Shown here one piece after another: positions 46,319 to 58,954 of a stretch of DNA of 64,000 nucleotides. The notes under the pieces are model-generated. The model was not told the origin of the DNA and ran no database searches. It saw only the letters and a list, made by a program, of their open reading frames with translations. The stretch comes from Panorpa germanica (lineage: Eukaryota > Arthropoda > Insecta > Mecoptera > Panorpidae), in contig OY783205.1 of the NCBI GenBank assembly GCA_963678705.1, positions 24,729,034-24,793,033 of the forward strand. Direction: 5' to 3'. The number at the start of each line of letters is the position of its first letter. The first letter of the stretch is position 1. The position numbers and the translations under genes are program-made.

Positions 46319-47928
46319 ATACATAATCATAAAATTATTAGACAGTGGTATAGTGTACTTATAGGAGACCACGATACTACCATAATTACCAACTTCAGAA
46401 GTTGGCCGAAATTAAATAAATTAATTACTGTTCTATGGAAAATTAAAAAAATGACTTAAGAAGCTAAACTTCAAAAATTCTATCTAATCTCTAAAAGTGT
46501 GTGCCAGTATCTGTCTCTACTAATTATTTATTTAATTAATTTATTTTCAATTTCAATTTGATTGTCTTCTCTCACATAGAAATTGCAACGCAGAGTGCAA
46601 CTATATTCAATTTATTACCGATGGAATGATGAAACATTAATTAACGGATATTTTCAAATATTTTTCTCTCCAGACTTTGAACCGCTGCTTACTAACAATT
46701 CCGTATCCGGGTTGCAGCTGTTATTTTATCTAAAACCGTCATTTTATTGCTATGGGAAACAAAAATGTGTTTATAGTAAATGTTGGCTGTGAAAAGTAAG
46801 AGAATTGTATTAATTTAAATAAAACAGAAACTTATTTTCCTTTTATCCATAACAGAAAAGTCCTTTTAAAGGATTTTCCGGATGTAATCACAATTACAGT
46901 ATAGAATACGTTAAACGCAGTGGCGGATTCAGAAGGTTATAGACTCTTGGCGTTAATACTATATAGCCCACAATTTGGGCAAATAAAATTGTAGTGAAAT
47001 TTTAAACCTATCCTGATCCTAAAATGGATCTTTGCCCCTCTTTTCGTCCTGAAAACAGTAAAGTGAACCTCGTCTCATACTAACCATTATTATATGACCC
47101 TCGCTTGATCCTAAATGAAATCATGATTCTCGTCTTATTTTAAGTCTGAGCTATTTTATTACTGTGTGTACTTCATTTAAACCTAAGATGGACAAAAGGA
47201 ATTTTATTGTTAAGGGATGAAGATGAAATATTGAGTTAAAGAGAGATAGATGGATAAAGAGTTACAGAATATGGGACTTAATGTAGTGACCACTTTTCTA
47301 ACATTGATAGACTGTCCAAATATGCGTAGTTTCTTATAGTGGCAAAATTTACAACGCTTTTGAAATAATCGTACTAGATTTTACGTCAATTTGTTATACG
47401 ATTTCGTTTCGTATTTTTAAAGAATCTGTTTTTCTCTAGCCAAATACACCTCTGGATCTATATCCATTTCAACTGTTATACAATTTGGCTATTACCTTTA
47501 TTTAAAAGATTTAGGTTAACAAAAATAGAATCGATAATTCAATTTCATTATTCGATAAAATTCATCACAAACAGTAAAAGTAAAAGACGATTTTGTAAGA
47601 TGGAAATGTTTTTCCATATAAATAACAATTACCCCAATTTAATGCGAGACATCGGAGTGCACTCTTTTAAGTAGTTTTCCCTTTAGCCCTTATTATAAGG
47701 GTCGGTTTAACTCGATGAACTCTCCCCAATGGTACTTATATTGCACCCTCTAACACCACCACAAAAACAGGGGTAGTATTATTGTGTTCAAGGGCTTTAG
47801 TAGAAGTATGAAATGGTTTTCAAGTTGTGCAATTTTGAAAAGAATATTTATATGGTATTTTGTACTTATGTTTATGTTAACTTGATTTAATTTTTCTTAA
47901 TTTAATCTGTCTCTATTTTTCATTTCAG

Positions 47929-47961
47929 TTCTATCATGGATAAGATAGCCAGTTGCTAGTG
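47929..47961 (+). other. Candidate 33-bp non-coding micro-exon
   Basis: It is bracketed by a good acceptor (CTCTATTTTTCATTTCAG) and a consensus donor (GTAAGT at 47962). All three frames contain a stop, so it could only be an untranslated exon or part of a non-coding RNA. It may be chance. Confidence 0.2.
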
Positions 47962-48843
47962 GTAAGTAATAATTGAAATTAAATTTAAGGTTAGTTTTTA
48001 ACAAAGTTGATTGTTCAAATAATGTTTATGTAATTCTACTATTTTCTTTGACTGAACGGCTTCCCTTTTATCGTATTTAATCAGGCTATTAAATTTACCT
48101 TTGACTTTTTAACAACAGAGAGCAATTTTGCTCTTATCCAACAAATGTGTAAACAAAATTTCATCTTTGTTACAATATTCTGTCTATATTTCTGCCGTAA
48201 GGTCAACTACACCTTTAAAAACAATAATCTACTTGTTAGATTAACTCCGCTTCATCCCAATTCACCAACGCCATTGGATTTAAAATTTTATAAACTTTAT
48301 TCATAGTGAAGTGATTTATTTCTATGCAATATTATATATACTAAATTTACATTTCAATTTTGGTTAACTTGAATGTTAAAAAGGATATTTATTTTAAATG
48401 TTGTCAACTTCTGTGTTCTAGCATAGTTTTTTTCAACCCTTATCCAATAGTTGCCAATCCGATAAATTGTTTACAGTTGATCTGTATAAAAACCTTACTC
48501 TGTAACATCTTTAGGAACCGGAGAAAATCGAAAGAATTGTTAAAGATGGTGATAAGAAAAACTATCAAGGAAATGTATTGATACCTACATTCAGAGCTTT
48601 ACTTAGGAAATCATATTATAGAAGGGTCCAATTTTAAACGTATTAGAGTTCAATAGGTTTTATTAAAAAGAATTATCAAGATACGAGTATATTGTAAATA
48701 TTTGCTATTATGACTGAAGAAGTTAGCAGATTATATTAGTCCTTAGTGTTATTTTAAAACATATATTTTCTTGTTTACGGCGTCGTTATAATAGCGATGG
48801 TTAGTTGGCACGTCACAGATACAGCAATGGTGGATTGTAGTAT

Positions 48844-48957
48844 TACTTAACTTTTACCTTTCTTGGAGAAAAAAAATATATATATATATATATTTGTATA
48901 TACTTAACTTTTACCTTTCTTGGAGAAAAAAAAAATATATATATATATATTTGTATA
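48844..48957 (+). repeat. 57-bp tandem duplication ending in TA run
   Basis: Two units of TACTTAACTTTTACCTTTCT plus TGGAGAAA, an A-run and a TA run. They differ only in run lengths. Confidence 0.9.
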
Positions 48958-49397
48958 TATATCTAACTATAAATATAGAAAACTGTATTTTAAATATTAA
49001 AATATAAAATAAGAATACTATATCTTCTTTCTATGTAGGTTAATGTAACTTTGATCATAACGAAAATCGCTGCTTGTTATTTTTGTTTAACATAAAAAAT
49101 GATTCCGCAATATCTGTCATTTAAATCTTGCAAGTTGACTCGCGTATTGACTTTTGAATAGGTCTCATGATAGACTGACTATCTGAACATTCTACAGGGT
49201 GTTTCAAAATACATATACCAAATTGTAAAATACTGTTATTTAGTAGATGCTTTCAAGAGCAAATATAAATAGAAGAATCGAGGGATGCAGGAGGATGCTG
49301 TCAACAATACTCTGAACTCAATAATGGCTCTATAGGATTTTTTTGTTTTCTATTTGGATGTTATATTGTTTTTGATAGAAAGTTACTTTATACTGTA

Positions 49398-49441
<44 letters not shown>

Positions 49442-50754
49442 TAGTATATTAATTAATATTAAATAACAAAGAAAGTGTTCATTGTTAAAATCTTAGACAA
49501 GAGACATAAAGAAGAGCTCTTAAAAATTATAATGAATTCCACTTAACACGTCACAATTCCTAAACTTGATTTCTGAAAGACACAAGTCCTTTTGGAAATC
49601 TGGAGAGGTCCTTAACTGATGGTTCCAGACTTATACGCAAACCGCAAGTCATAGTTATACATCCTTCTTATTATTTTCTTAAAACAAAAGCAACTTATAT
49701 AATTTAAGTGGTCGCTCTGTTCTAGATAAGTCAAACAATGGACTCAAAACTTAATCATTACTTGACACTGACTCTGGGGAAGTTTGGTTATTAAATAGGT
49801 TTTGGTTGGGGTGACGAATATCTCTGAAGTTATTCAGAAATTGTAAAGTTTATTTCATATTTAAGACATTTTAGAAATTGTACATTTTTAAACAATCTCA
49901 AACTTTTATTTTATATTATATAGTAATTTACATATTTATATTCTAAATTCTGTTATTATTAAATTATTATTTTGTTTATTAAATTTTTGTTTAGGATACT
50001 GAACAGGAACTAACACGTTGTTCGTGTGAGAATCGAATCAGTCAGTTTTTACAAGAAATATTAATTTTTCATCGTACTTAGTTTGGTAGACAATTTGTGT
50101 ACAAAAAGAATAATTACTTATTTAATTGTCTTCAAATATTAGTACAAAAGTGCACGTGTAAGCGACCCAGGAATTTGGCAGTAAGTTTCTTCCAATGGTT
50201 TACGACCAGCGCAAAATTTTCCGACGTGTAAATGCAAATACAAAACATAATTAGCGCAATTATTAACATCAACTTTTTAGTAGAAATTTGTACGAGTACC
50301 ATATATAAGACCTCATCTATAAGACCAAAGTTTGATGTGAATCTAAGCACACATGTAAGGATTCTATCTCGATTCTTTCCAGTTATTCATTTAATAATAG
50401 CTATTCTTGGGTAATTGGATTACACGAATTTCATTCTATCAAGTCAAAAAATATACATAGTTCTAATTTAGTTCTAACTGAAAACAACCTGGATATTGCT
50501 TAAGAAATATTTTACCTTACAAACAATTTGGATCCGAAATGTATAAGATTCGAATACGAATTTATAGAACTCGACCTAGAATACAAATCGACATTTAGAC
50601 GATATAGAGTGACTTATAGACAACAACAAAAAAGGAGAATCTGTTTCGAAGACATTTTGGATCAAAAACGAAGGCAGAGCACAGAAACCCCATAAACTTA
50701 AGCTCTGAAATACGAAATTTCTTTTCCGGAATGTACCAAATATACAACAGCAGG

Positions 50755-51205
50755 AGAGAATGGGAAAAATAGAAAAAAGTAACTACAATAAAAGATATAA
50801 AAGGTTATGGGAAAATACTGTGCCTCAGTACCTTATAGAAAAAGACATAAAACACATAAGAAGAACAGCAAGGTTTAGATTGGGAAATGAGGAAAAAGGA
50901 AACAGATACTGGGAAAAGAGTGAGGAAAGAAAGTGTAGAATGTGCGGAGCGGAGGACGAAACACTGGAGCACATTAAGTTTGAGTGTAAGGAAAAAGTAG
51001 CGAGCGAAAGGAATATTGGCCAGCTATTAAAGGGAGGCAGTGAAGGAAAGAGGTGGATGGCGGAAATAGTAAGAAGGAAAGGAAAAACAGGAGAATAAAT
51101 AAGCTGGTGGAGAATAATGTAAATTTAATTGTAAGTTGAAGTATATGAAATGTATTAAGAATGTAGATTGTAAAGCCGAAAGGCGAACAATAAACAATAA
51201 ACAAC
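50755..51205 (+). mobile_element. LINE 3' end with intact C-terminal frame
   Basis: A plus-strand frame (50760-51098, 112 codons) reads RLGNEEKGNRYWEKSEERKC, RMCGAEDETLEHIKFEC and so on, with the C-x2-C...H...C motif of LINE reverse transcriptase C-termini. It ends normally, followed by a short 3' untranslated region and AACAATAAACAATAAACAAC. The frame is undamaged over this part, suggesting a recent 5'-truncated insertion of a family different from the others here. Confidence 0.75.
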
Positions 51206-52051
51206 GTACCAAATATATTTTCTACCAGTGGCTTAGAACGTGCTTCGAAAAATCTTACTCAAATTGTCAAGCTATTCGATAATATAACAAAATTAATTTG
51301 AATCACCTTGTTGTTAAACTAGAGTAAATCCTATAGTAAATAGAACGTCCTCATTCTCCCATTTCTCCTTCACCAACTCAGATCCTTGCAATCCCTTCCC
51401 AAGCACCACTCTCTATCTCTTCCTACCACCTCCCCCCTCCCGTACCCCTCTAACACACCATGGAATATTTCAGGTTCAGTTACTTCACTCTGTATGGTGT
51501 ATTATAAATATATTTTTAGAGAAGATTAAAAATTCACGTTATAGCTTATATTCTAAAAGCTTTTGATTGCTTGCTGACGTCACTGGATTCAGGACCGGAT
51601 TTAGGGATAGTCCACACTATAAAATAGCCGGCATCACAAGCGGTTTGTGATTAGATTTAGACAATTGATTTTGCCTGAGATCTAAAAGAAAAATTAAAAG
51701 GTTGTATACTGTAGAATGGTGGAAGTTAAGTACGCCTCTGACTAGATTGTTTACAGGAGGGTAACAAGGGAGGGGGATGAAGTGGCGATGTGGTAACACT
51801 ACAGTTTATTAATGAACATCATTAAAACTTTAAATGAAAAGGTTATATTTAAGTGTTGCTTCTGTTTTTAAAATTTGCATTATTCATTTATGTATTTTAT
51901 ATGGTTGGAAAAAGGAAATATTGATTCGGCTATTTTCGGTGCATCACTTAGCTGCCACGTTCTTATATACAGGTCTGCAAGGTAACTCCATGCTCGATTC
52001 TATCATTTTGTAAAATTAATCGTTTTTGTAAAACTACTATAAGTATTTGAT
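51206..52051. other. No gene seen
   Basis: A pyrimidine-rich patch at 51355-51470 and short frames only. Confidence 0.5.
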
Positions 52052-52665
52052 TTAAGGGGGTCAAAACGAAAATAAAGAAGCATATTTTCGATAATGTTTT
52101 TTGACGACATAGGTAATATATAAATATTTCTATAATAAATACATTGTAAAATGATATTTGAAGAATACTTTCTGAATATTTCATAAATAAATGTCAAGAA
52201 ATGAGGCATTGACAGCGAATCTCCGCTGACGTCACAAAAAAAAGTAACATTGTGGTGCCACTCATAATTCATCACTGGATTTTCTGAAATCGAAATACCA
52301 AAATGATTTCATTAGTTGATAAGTTTCTGCAGGTAACGCTGTCGAGGTTTTTATTTTTTTTATTGATTTTTTAATTTCTTACAGCACTTAAAAGTCAAAA
52401 TACCGATTTTTCAGGAAAAAAATCACTTTGCTATTTTAAAAAACGTTAAAATTAATATTTTTTTCGACAGCGTTACCTCGGCATTTATGTATAGAAAGAG
52501 TGTGCAAAATTGCAGTGCAGTAGATATTGAGCTAGAGAGGGCACCGACTCTGATTTAAAAGTTTCAAAGTAACACAAACCAGAGAGGTGAAGACTTAAAA
52601 CTCTATATCTCCGACAGTTTTACTCCAATCAACTTCAAAATTTTACACAATAAACTTAATATTTA
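52052..52665 (+). mobile_element. TTAA-flanked repeat family A, copy 5
   Basis: It starts TTAAGGGGGTCAAAACG and follows the family to ATATCTCCGACAGTTTTACT and CACAATAAACTTAATAT. Confidence 0.8.
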
Positions 52666-52775
52666 TTAATATAAATAAATTCACATAAAGGTCTACTCCT
52701 AAGATCATTGTCACGGTTTAGTTTTTACTCTAAATGACTAAACTTTTCGACAGACTGCTGTGTCTTCGTGTTGGA

Positions 52776-52832
52776 TCCACGGACCAGAGTTATATGTTCC
52801 AAGTTTGGTTGTCATCAAGTTGAATTGATTAT
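52776..52832 (+). repeat. Short interspersed repeat G, copy 2
   Basis: CCACGGACCAGAGTTATATG then TTTGGTTGTCATCAAGTTGA; partner at 46256-46318. Confidence 0.45.
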
Positions 52833-54347
52833 GTTTAGTATACATAAATGAAGAATTAAATAAAAAAAAGCTTAATAAATATCAAATAAATTGTCTCTAA
52901 ATTTTCTGGAAAACAAATCCTAAAATTTTGTAGTAGTATGTGATACTACTTTCGGGACATCTCTGTAAAACTTTCTACTTTTCCTGCGATGCAATAAATA
53001 TCGTTCTGCGTGTGACAGTAAATAAAATATTTGGCAAATAAATGAAAAATTTTCATTTATAAATGACTTTTCATACATTTATGTCAAATTTATCAAAACA
53101 CTTGTTTTCCTTCATTTTTTCATCTACCAATATTTATCACATGCCCATAAAATATGACAGTAAAATATATATTTTCACATGTGACACATTTTTCATTAAT
53201 TTCAAAAAATAAAACATGACTCTAGTGTTTATTTATCAATACTTTTACTAGATTTTCATATACTGATATATTTATAAAAAGAAACTGTGAAAACACCCCT
53301 CTACCTCCACCTCCATCCCACACACGCCCACGGTATAGTTGACAAGTTAATAACATATGCGGATTTATCAGTGATTTTTTTTTCTTTTACTTTAATCTGT
53401 TTTTGATTCAAATCGTTAAAATACGATTGAGGTCACATTGGATTTCCGGTTCTTCCGGAGTGTAGTTTAGTAAAGCGGATGTCAATACACTTCCGGTTAG
53501 AAAGAAAATTTATGAAGTATAGTTTCTATTCATAAGAAAAAGAATATATTTCTTTGTTTGTTTTAGTTTTCATTTCTTAATTTAAAATTTTATTTCAAAT
53601 TGAAAATTAGATTTCTTTATTTTATGACAGCTGGAAGTTTTTCTTGTTTTGTGTTAAAGATTTCTGCAAACATCATATATTAGTATATACATCTATAAAC
53701 TCGCAGAACTCACAACACATGAATGTTACTTTACTAGGATAAGCTAGGGTAGACATTGTAATAGGTCACAAATTGTTGTAAATTAGGTAAAAACGTTTAC
53801 GTAACAGATAAAACATAACTGTGTTAAGAGGTACATGTATTTCTAACCTATAAAATCCTTTGACATAAAATTTAAACGGTGCGTGAAAAACCATACATCA
53901 AAAAATGAGTAAAACAAATCAAAACGTTTACACAGAAGTCTAGAATTTAACAAGTTTACCCGCATCAGGATCGGGATGACTATTACAAATGTGTCTGGTC
54001 CCGGGAAATTGACTACGTCCAAGGGATTTGAGACTGCACAACTGTAATTAATAACCGTAAGCCCACCATTTGTTTTAGTTTTAGTTTCTGTATTTTATTT
54101 TTTTCATTTTTAGGTTGTTATTCTGTTTCGGTATTTGAATTATTTGTCCATTGTTTCAGATATTTTGACATTTTGTTTTTACTATTATTTTCTCTATTTG
54201 TGTGTGTGTTTTTTAACAAAATATACTTGTACATTTATTTTCGGTTCTGTGACAGATTGAAAGTAAAATATGAGCAGATCGTTATCGTAAACAAGATGAA
54301 ATTACTGGAACTAAAAATATTTAAAACTAGCTGTGGTCCGATACGAA
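52833..54347. other. AT-rich stretch, no gene seen
   Basis: No supported frame or repeat. Confidence 0.5.
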
Positions 54348-55035
54348 ATGAAAGGGAAAACGATAAAGAAAGCATATTTTCGATAACGTTTTTTGACGAC
54401 ACAGTTAATATATAATTATTTCTATAATTATTACATTATAAAATACCATTTTTAGAATAATTTGTAAAATTTTCATAAATAAACATCTAGAAATGAGGCA
54501 TTGACAGCGAATCTCCGCAGACGTCACAAAAAAAGTAACATTGCGGTGCCACTCATAACTCATACTGAATTTTTTGAAAAAGAAAACCCAAAATGATTTC
54601 ATTAGTTGATAAGTTTCTGCAGGTAACCCCGTCGAGTTCCTTTTTTTTTAATGATTTTTAAATTTTTTACAGCACTTAGAAGTCAAAATACCGATTTTTC
54701 ATGAAAAAAAATAGAAACTTTGTTATTATAAAATTCGTTAAAATTAAAAAATTTTAAAAAAAAGTCGACACCGTTACCTCGGAATTTATGTAAAAAAAGA
54801 GTGTGCAAAATTTCAAAAGAATCGGTCTTGTAGATTTTGAGCTAGAAAGAGCACCGACTCTAAAAAGCTAAGTATGAGAAAAACGCATTTAAAAGTTTCA
54901 AAGTAAGACGAAACCAGACTAGAGGTGATGACTTAAAACTTTATATCTCCGGCAGTTTTAGTCCAATCGATTTCAAATTTTCACATAATAAACTTAATGT
55001 GTTATACAAAAAAAAGTTGACACCTTACCTCTTAA
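54348..55035 (+). mobile_element. TTAA-flanked repeat family A, copy 6 (most complete far end)
   Basis: It runs from GAAAGGGAAAACGATAAAG through all family blocks to GTTGACACCTTACCTCTTAA, the only copy whose far end also closes on TTAA. The near end has lost its TTAAGGGGGG. Together with copy 4 it suggests inverted C/G-rich ends at TTAA. Confidence 0.75.
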
Positions 55036-55084
55036 ATATTTGGGTGAAATGACTTACCTTCTCCTATAGGTAATTCCTTTCAAA

Positions 55085-55300
55085 TCATAGAAAAAGAAAC
55101 AAGATATATCTGTCTCTGTCTTTAACGGTTTATTTGCAACTTCATTCAATACTGGTACGGTAGTGAGGCCACGTGAAGTGATTTTGCCATTTGTAGTTCA
55201 TATCATTGACATTCTCCTTGAACGAGTAAAATCAAATTGAATTGTTTAATGACAAAAGAATCATACGCATCTTCAATATGATGTCAAAGTGTCTACTAAG
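55085..55300 (-). mobile_element. MITE family D, copy 2 (inverted)
   Basis: The reverse complement ends CACTTTGACATCATATTGAA at the left and GAAACAAGATATATCTGTC at the right, as in 17828-18016. It begins about 50 bp after family A copy 6. Confidence 0.6.
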
Positions 55301-57268
55301 ACGTGTCAGCACTGATATGTGCACATAAGTGTTTAGGCAGTGTTTTATTTCATTTTTAATAAATTTCAAGATCTTGTAACAAGTTTAGAAATATCTAATA
55401 AGCGATTTTATAGTCAATCAATGGCAGTTGCAGCAACCAACGTCGTAACAGTAGCCCAGTGCTAGTACACTCAAGAAATCGTTGCACAAGTACCACTATG
55501 AATGGATGAATTTCCTCGCTCCCCTCTCTAGAGGGTGGTGGACATTATCCTTCAGGGTATTCTTCAGAAATCGAGTGGTGAACGTATGAGAAGAAGTACC
55601 CAGACTCTAGAGATGCATTTTCATGTACACTGGGTTTTAACAAGTCTTCAAGTACCAACGCTTTAACGCTTTACTGGTTTACTAGTTTGTAAACTTATAG
55701 GATACCTCACACAAAGGTTTGCAATTCGATTTTGATGACGTTGTACTTTTTTTATTTGGTTTTATTTTTATAAAATTGTGTCTAAATAACTTTTGACATG
55801 TACTTGTTGGGAGAGAGGAGTGAGATGATGGTTTAATTCCAAGCAGTGGCGTAAAATGCCACCAAACTTGGATTAGGAAAGACCTCATCTACAACGTAAA
55901 GAGGGTAAATCGATTAAATTGATCTAGCGCAAAAATCATCCCATAACCTGATGAAAAATAAAGAAACATACATATTATCCCTTAAATTCATCGGTAAAAC
56001 TCCTAAGTAAGAGCTCCCGCTACAAAGCAATTGATTATTGTTAATATATATTGTTTGTGGAGTTTGGACCTTATAGAGATCTATAGGCTGGCTAGGGCGT
56101 ATTTGCGATCTGTCGGCGGTATCCAAATTCTCGAACGGCAAATGTCGCTCAGTTCCTTTCAATAGCTTAGTGGGCGCACAATTTTGTTATGAAGGACCTT
56201 TTAACTATTTAGTAATTAATAGCAATTTTTTATTTATATCAAAAGACACAGCAAAACATCAGAACTTTTTTAGATTACATTTATTTTAAACTACACTATT
56301 GAATTACATATAAATTGATTAAATATTTTAGTTAATAAGAATAATAGTTATAAATAAAAATATGTGTATTATTATTTTATGTAAATGCTCCAAATGGTTA
56401 AGCGTGCTGTAAGTTTGAGAGTTGAAGCAATAAGAACGAATTAGGAACAAATACGTAGTGTCAATGCCTAGTACAAATGAATCGTAAAACAAAAGATGTT
56501 TACATAAGAAATAGTATCGTTTGCTCACAGCGAGCAGTGCATATAAAAACAAATAGGCATAAAATATAAATGAATTAATACAAAGAAATCCTAATTCTAA
56601 CATTAATTAAAAATAAAAGCAAGATATTGATATACAAATATGAATATTGCATGCATTTATTAACAAATATAATTATTACTATAATAAATAACAATTGATA
56701 ATGAAGTCTACATTATAGCTGTTATTAATAACATATTACATGCTCTGAAAATATTTGTATATCAATTAAACCCATTCGAATGTTATAATTAGTGCATTGC
56801 CATTATGAATAATTGTGTTACGATCTGAAACAAGTAGAGAAATATTTAACTAAACAAAAATATATCACTGCCATTAGCAGATAACACATTACACTCATTT
56901 CGTATCGTATGTTATTCGTTTTAATTATACGTTATATTATTAAAGCATTATACATTGATACCTATGCATGCATTTATAATATAGGTTTAAGTGATGCCAG
57001 TCATTTGTTTATTAAACATAATTAATTTTATGTTATGTAATCATTAGCGAAATTATTTAAAAAAATGGGTCGGATTGGAGAACTGAATAATTTAGCTATT
57101 ACTAGAAAATATACTACTTTGAACAAAGTTAAATTATTAATTTATAAATTTAGAAAATTTGGATCTTAGTTCTCGCAATCTCGCGTTCTTAGACTTTCCA
57201 GGACTAAACCCTCGGATCTAGTAACCTAATCATGTAGAATTGTTCATTGGAGCAATCTCTGCTACACC
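55301..57268. other. No gene seen
   Basis: Two frames of 82 and 91 codons on the minus strand (55914-56162, 56328-56603) have no recognisable domain; the second is a hydrophobic AT-rich translation. I support neither. Confidence 0.5.
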
Positions 57269-57819
57269 GGTCGATTTTTCAATTGTTGATTGAAATTGAT
57301 GTTAATAAATGTGTATTGGCGTGTCTATTTTATTAAATATCTAAATGTTGACGAATATATAACAATTAAAAATTTGAATTGTAGTTTTAGCGCTAGAAAT
57401 GGTCGGCCATATTTGTATGACGTGAGATGCATTTTAAGGTCAGTTATTTGTTGAGTAGGTCAGTGCTGTGGTAATGTTTTGTAGCTGTTGGTAGTCAAAT
57501 AGTCAAGTCAAGTCAAAGAATAATAAGTTTTTATTTTATTTAACCCTGTTACGGTAGACATAATATTGAAATTTTATTGTTCCTTGAAATATCTGTAAAT
57601 AATATTTGATATTTTGATATATAAATACATTTAGCAGAGATTTATGAGCTGTAAGGTTGGCTGCGATTGGATGCATTTGGAATGTGTACAACGTTGAATC
57701 CCTTTAATAATTAAAGAGACAAAAATGACTTTTCAATTGTTAATATCTCTTGAAGTATAACGAGTTATTAAAAAATAATTGGACATTTGAGGTTCTAGTA
57801 ACCCACTTTATCAATATAT
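57269..57819 (+). mobile_element. TIR element family B, copy 4, left part
   Basis: It starts inside the family at GGTCGATTTTTCAATTG and runs to CACTTTATCAATATAT, where the LTR element begins. It continues at 63288 with ATATAATTCACTTTTATAG. Confidence 0.85.
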
Positions 57820-58640
57820 TGTTGTGAGTAAGATTCGAGGGCGGATGTTACACCTGACATCAATGTTGTAAAAAGAGGTCGGATTGTCGTTCTAAAAGGA
57901 GATTACTCAGCTTGCTAATACATCACGCAGTGTTGCTAGTTTCTGGAAGTAGATTCTTCAGTTTGACGATCATCCACCTTCTTGAATTACTCACGTTGAT
58001 AAGAATTAAGTCTCTTCAGATGATTAATAGGATTCTTGTTAAGACGGTGTATTGTTGCAATTAGAGAATACTTGAGCGGTCTAAAGTAACCTCGTTGCAA
58101 CATACGACGGTTGAACAATTAGTATCTTTTTATTACTATTAATACAAACACTTTTATTAAAATATATCATTTATTCGTTGTAATATTATATCTACGTACT
58201 TAATTACAATAGTATTTTATTGGATTAATAAAGATGCCAGATATAAAACAAAATGTAATTCTAGTGTTATAATTTGATTAATAGTTAAAATGTGCTCACT
58301 ATTGAATACTTAGATGTTACAATTGGAGTATTGTACGAACGAAGTACAATTAGTAAACACTTGGTTGAGACTCAGGAGAAGACTGACTTTTTGACTAGCG
58401 TGCAGATTAATATATAATGATTTATTTCACATCACAATATGCCAATACTGAGTTACCAGCATTAAAACAATATAAAATCTCCACAGACCAGAGTCAATGT
58501 TTACAAGCGCTAAATACAAATAATTATTTATTACAATATTAATACTAAAATTAAAGATAACGTAATATAATTCTTATAAAATAAATAACATTTATATTAA
58601 AAATAGGAAGGATAAGTACGACTTATGCGTACTTACAACA
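57820..58640 (-). repeat. 3' LTR of the Gypsy-type element
   Basis: 821 bp with TGTTGT...ACAACA ends, matching 62467-63287 almost base for base. Confidence 0.95.
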
Positions 58641-58954
58641 CCCTTCAACCCTAGAAAAGGAACGCATATTAAACAAACATATGCGTTTCTTTCCAAGAAA
58701 AAGAAAAAGGAAGATAGGACGATGTCGTACTATCGCAACACCCCCTTCCAAAAAAAAGGGACACGTATAAAAACAAAATATACGAGTTACAATTCTGGAA
58801 AAAAACAAAAAGAGAAGCAAAGTGTCGACAACGATTCTGATCCCATCGTATAGAGTTAACACTGCTCCACAAAACAATCATCCCTGACAAAATCCATCTA
58901 ACACGTCAAGGTTTTGTTCATTGGTACAAAATCTCTTCAATCTATTCCTATTAA
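58641..58954 (-). other. Element region before the 3' LTR with repeated purine tracts
   Basis: Next to the LTR the minus strand reads CTAGGGTTGAAGGG, a plausible polypurine primer. About 100 bp further in, TTGGAAGGGGGTGTTGCG repeats the tract and the LTR start. The two stretches look like diverged tandem copies of one roughly 110-bp unit. Confidence 0.5.

Larger units (their letters stand above)
43025..50748. other. Long AT-rich region without a supported gene
   Basis: It contains TA microsatellites (44993-45025, 49400-49438), a 57-bp tandem duplication (48844-48957), a possible micro-exon (47929-47961), a short GGGTTT triplet run (45299) and a weak repeat at 46256. Sequence at 46920 begins GCAGTGGCGGATTCAG, reminiscent of an hAT-type end, without a visible partner. 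A GGGTGTTTCAAAATACATA motif at 49198 resembles another transposon end. Confidence 0.5.
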
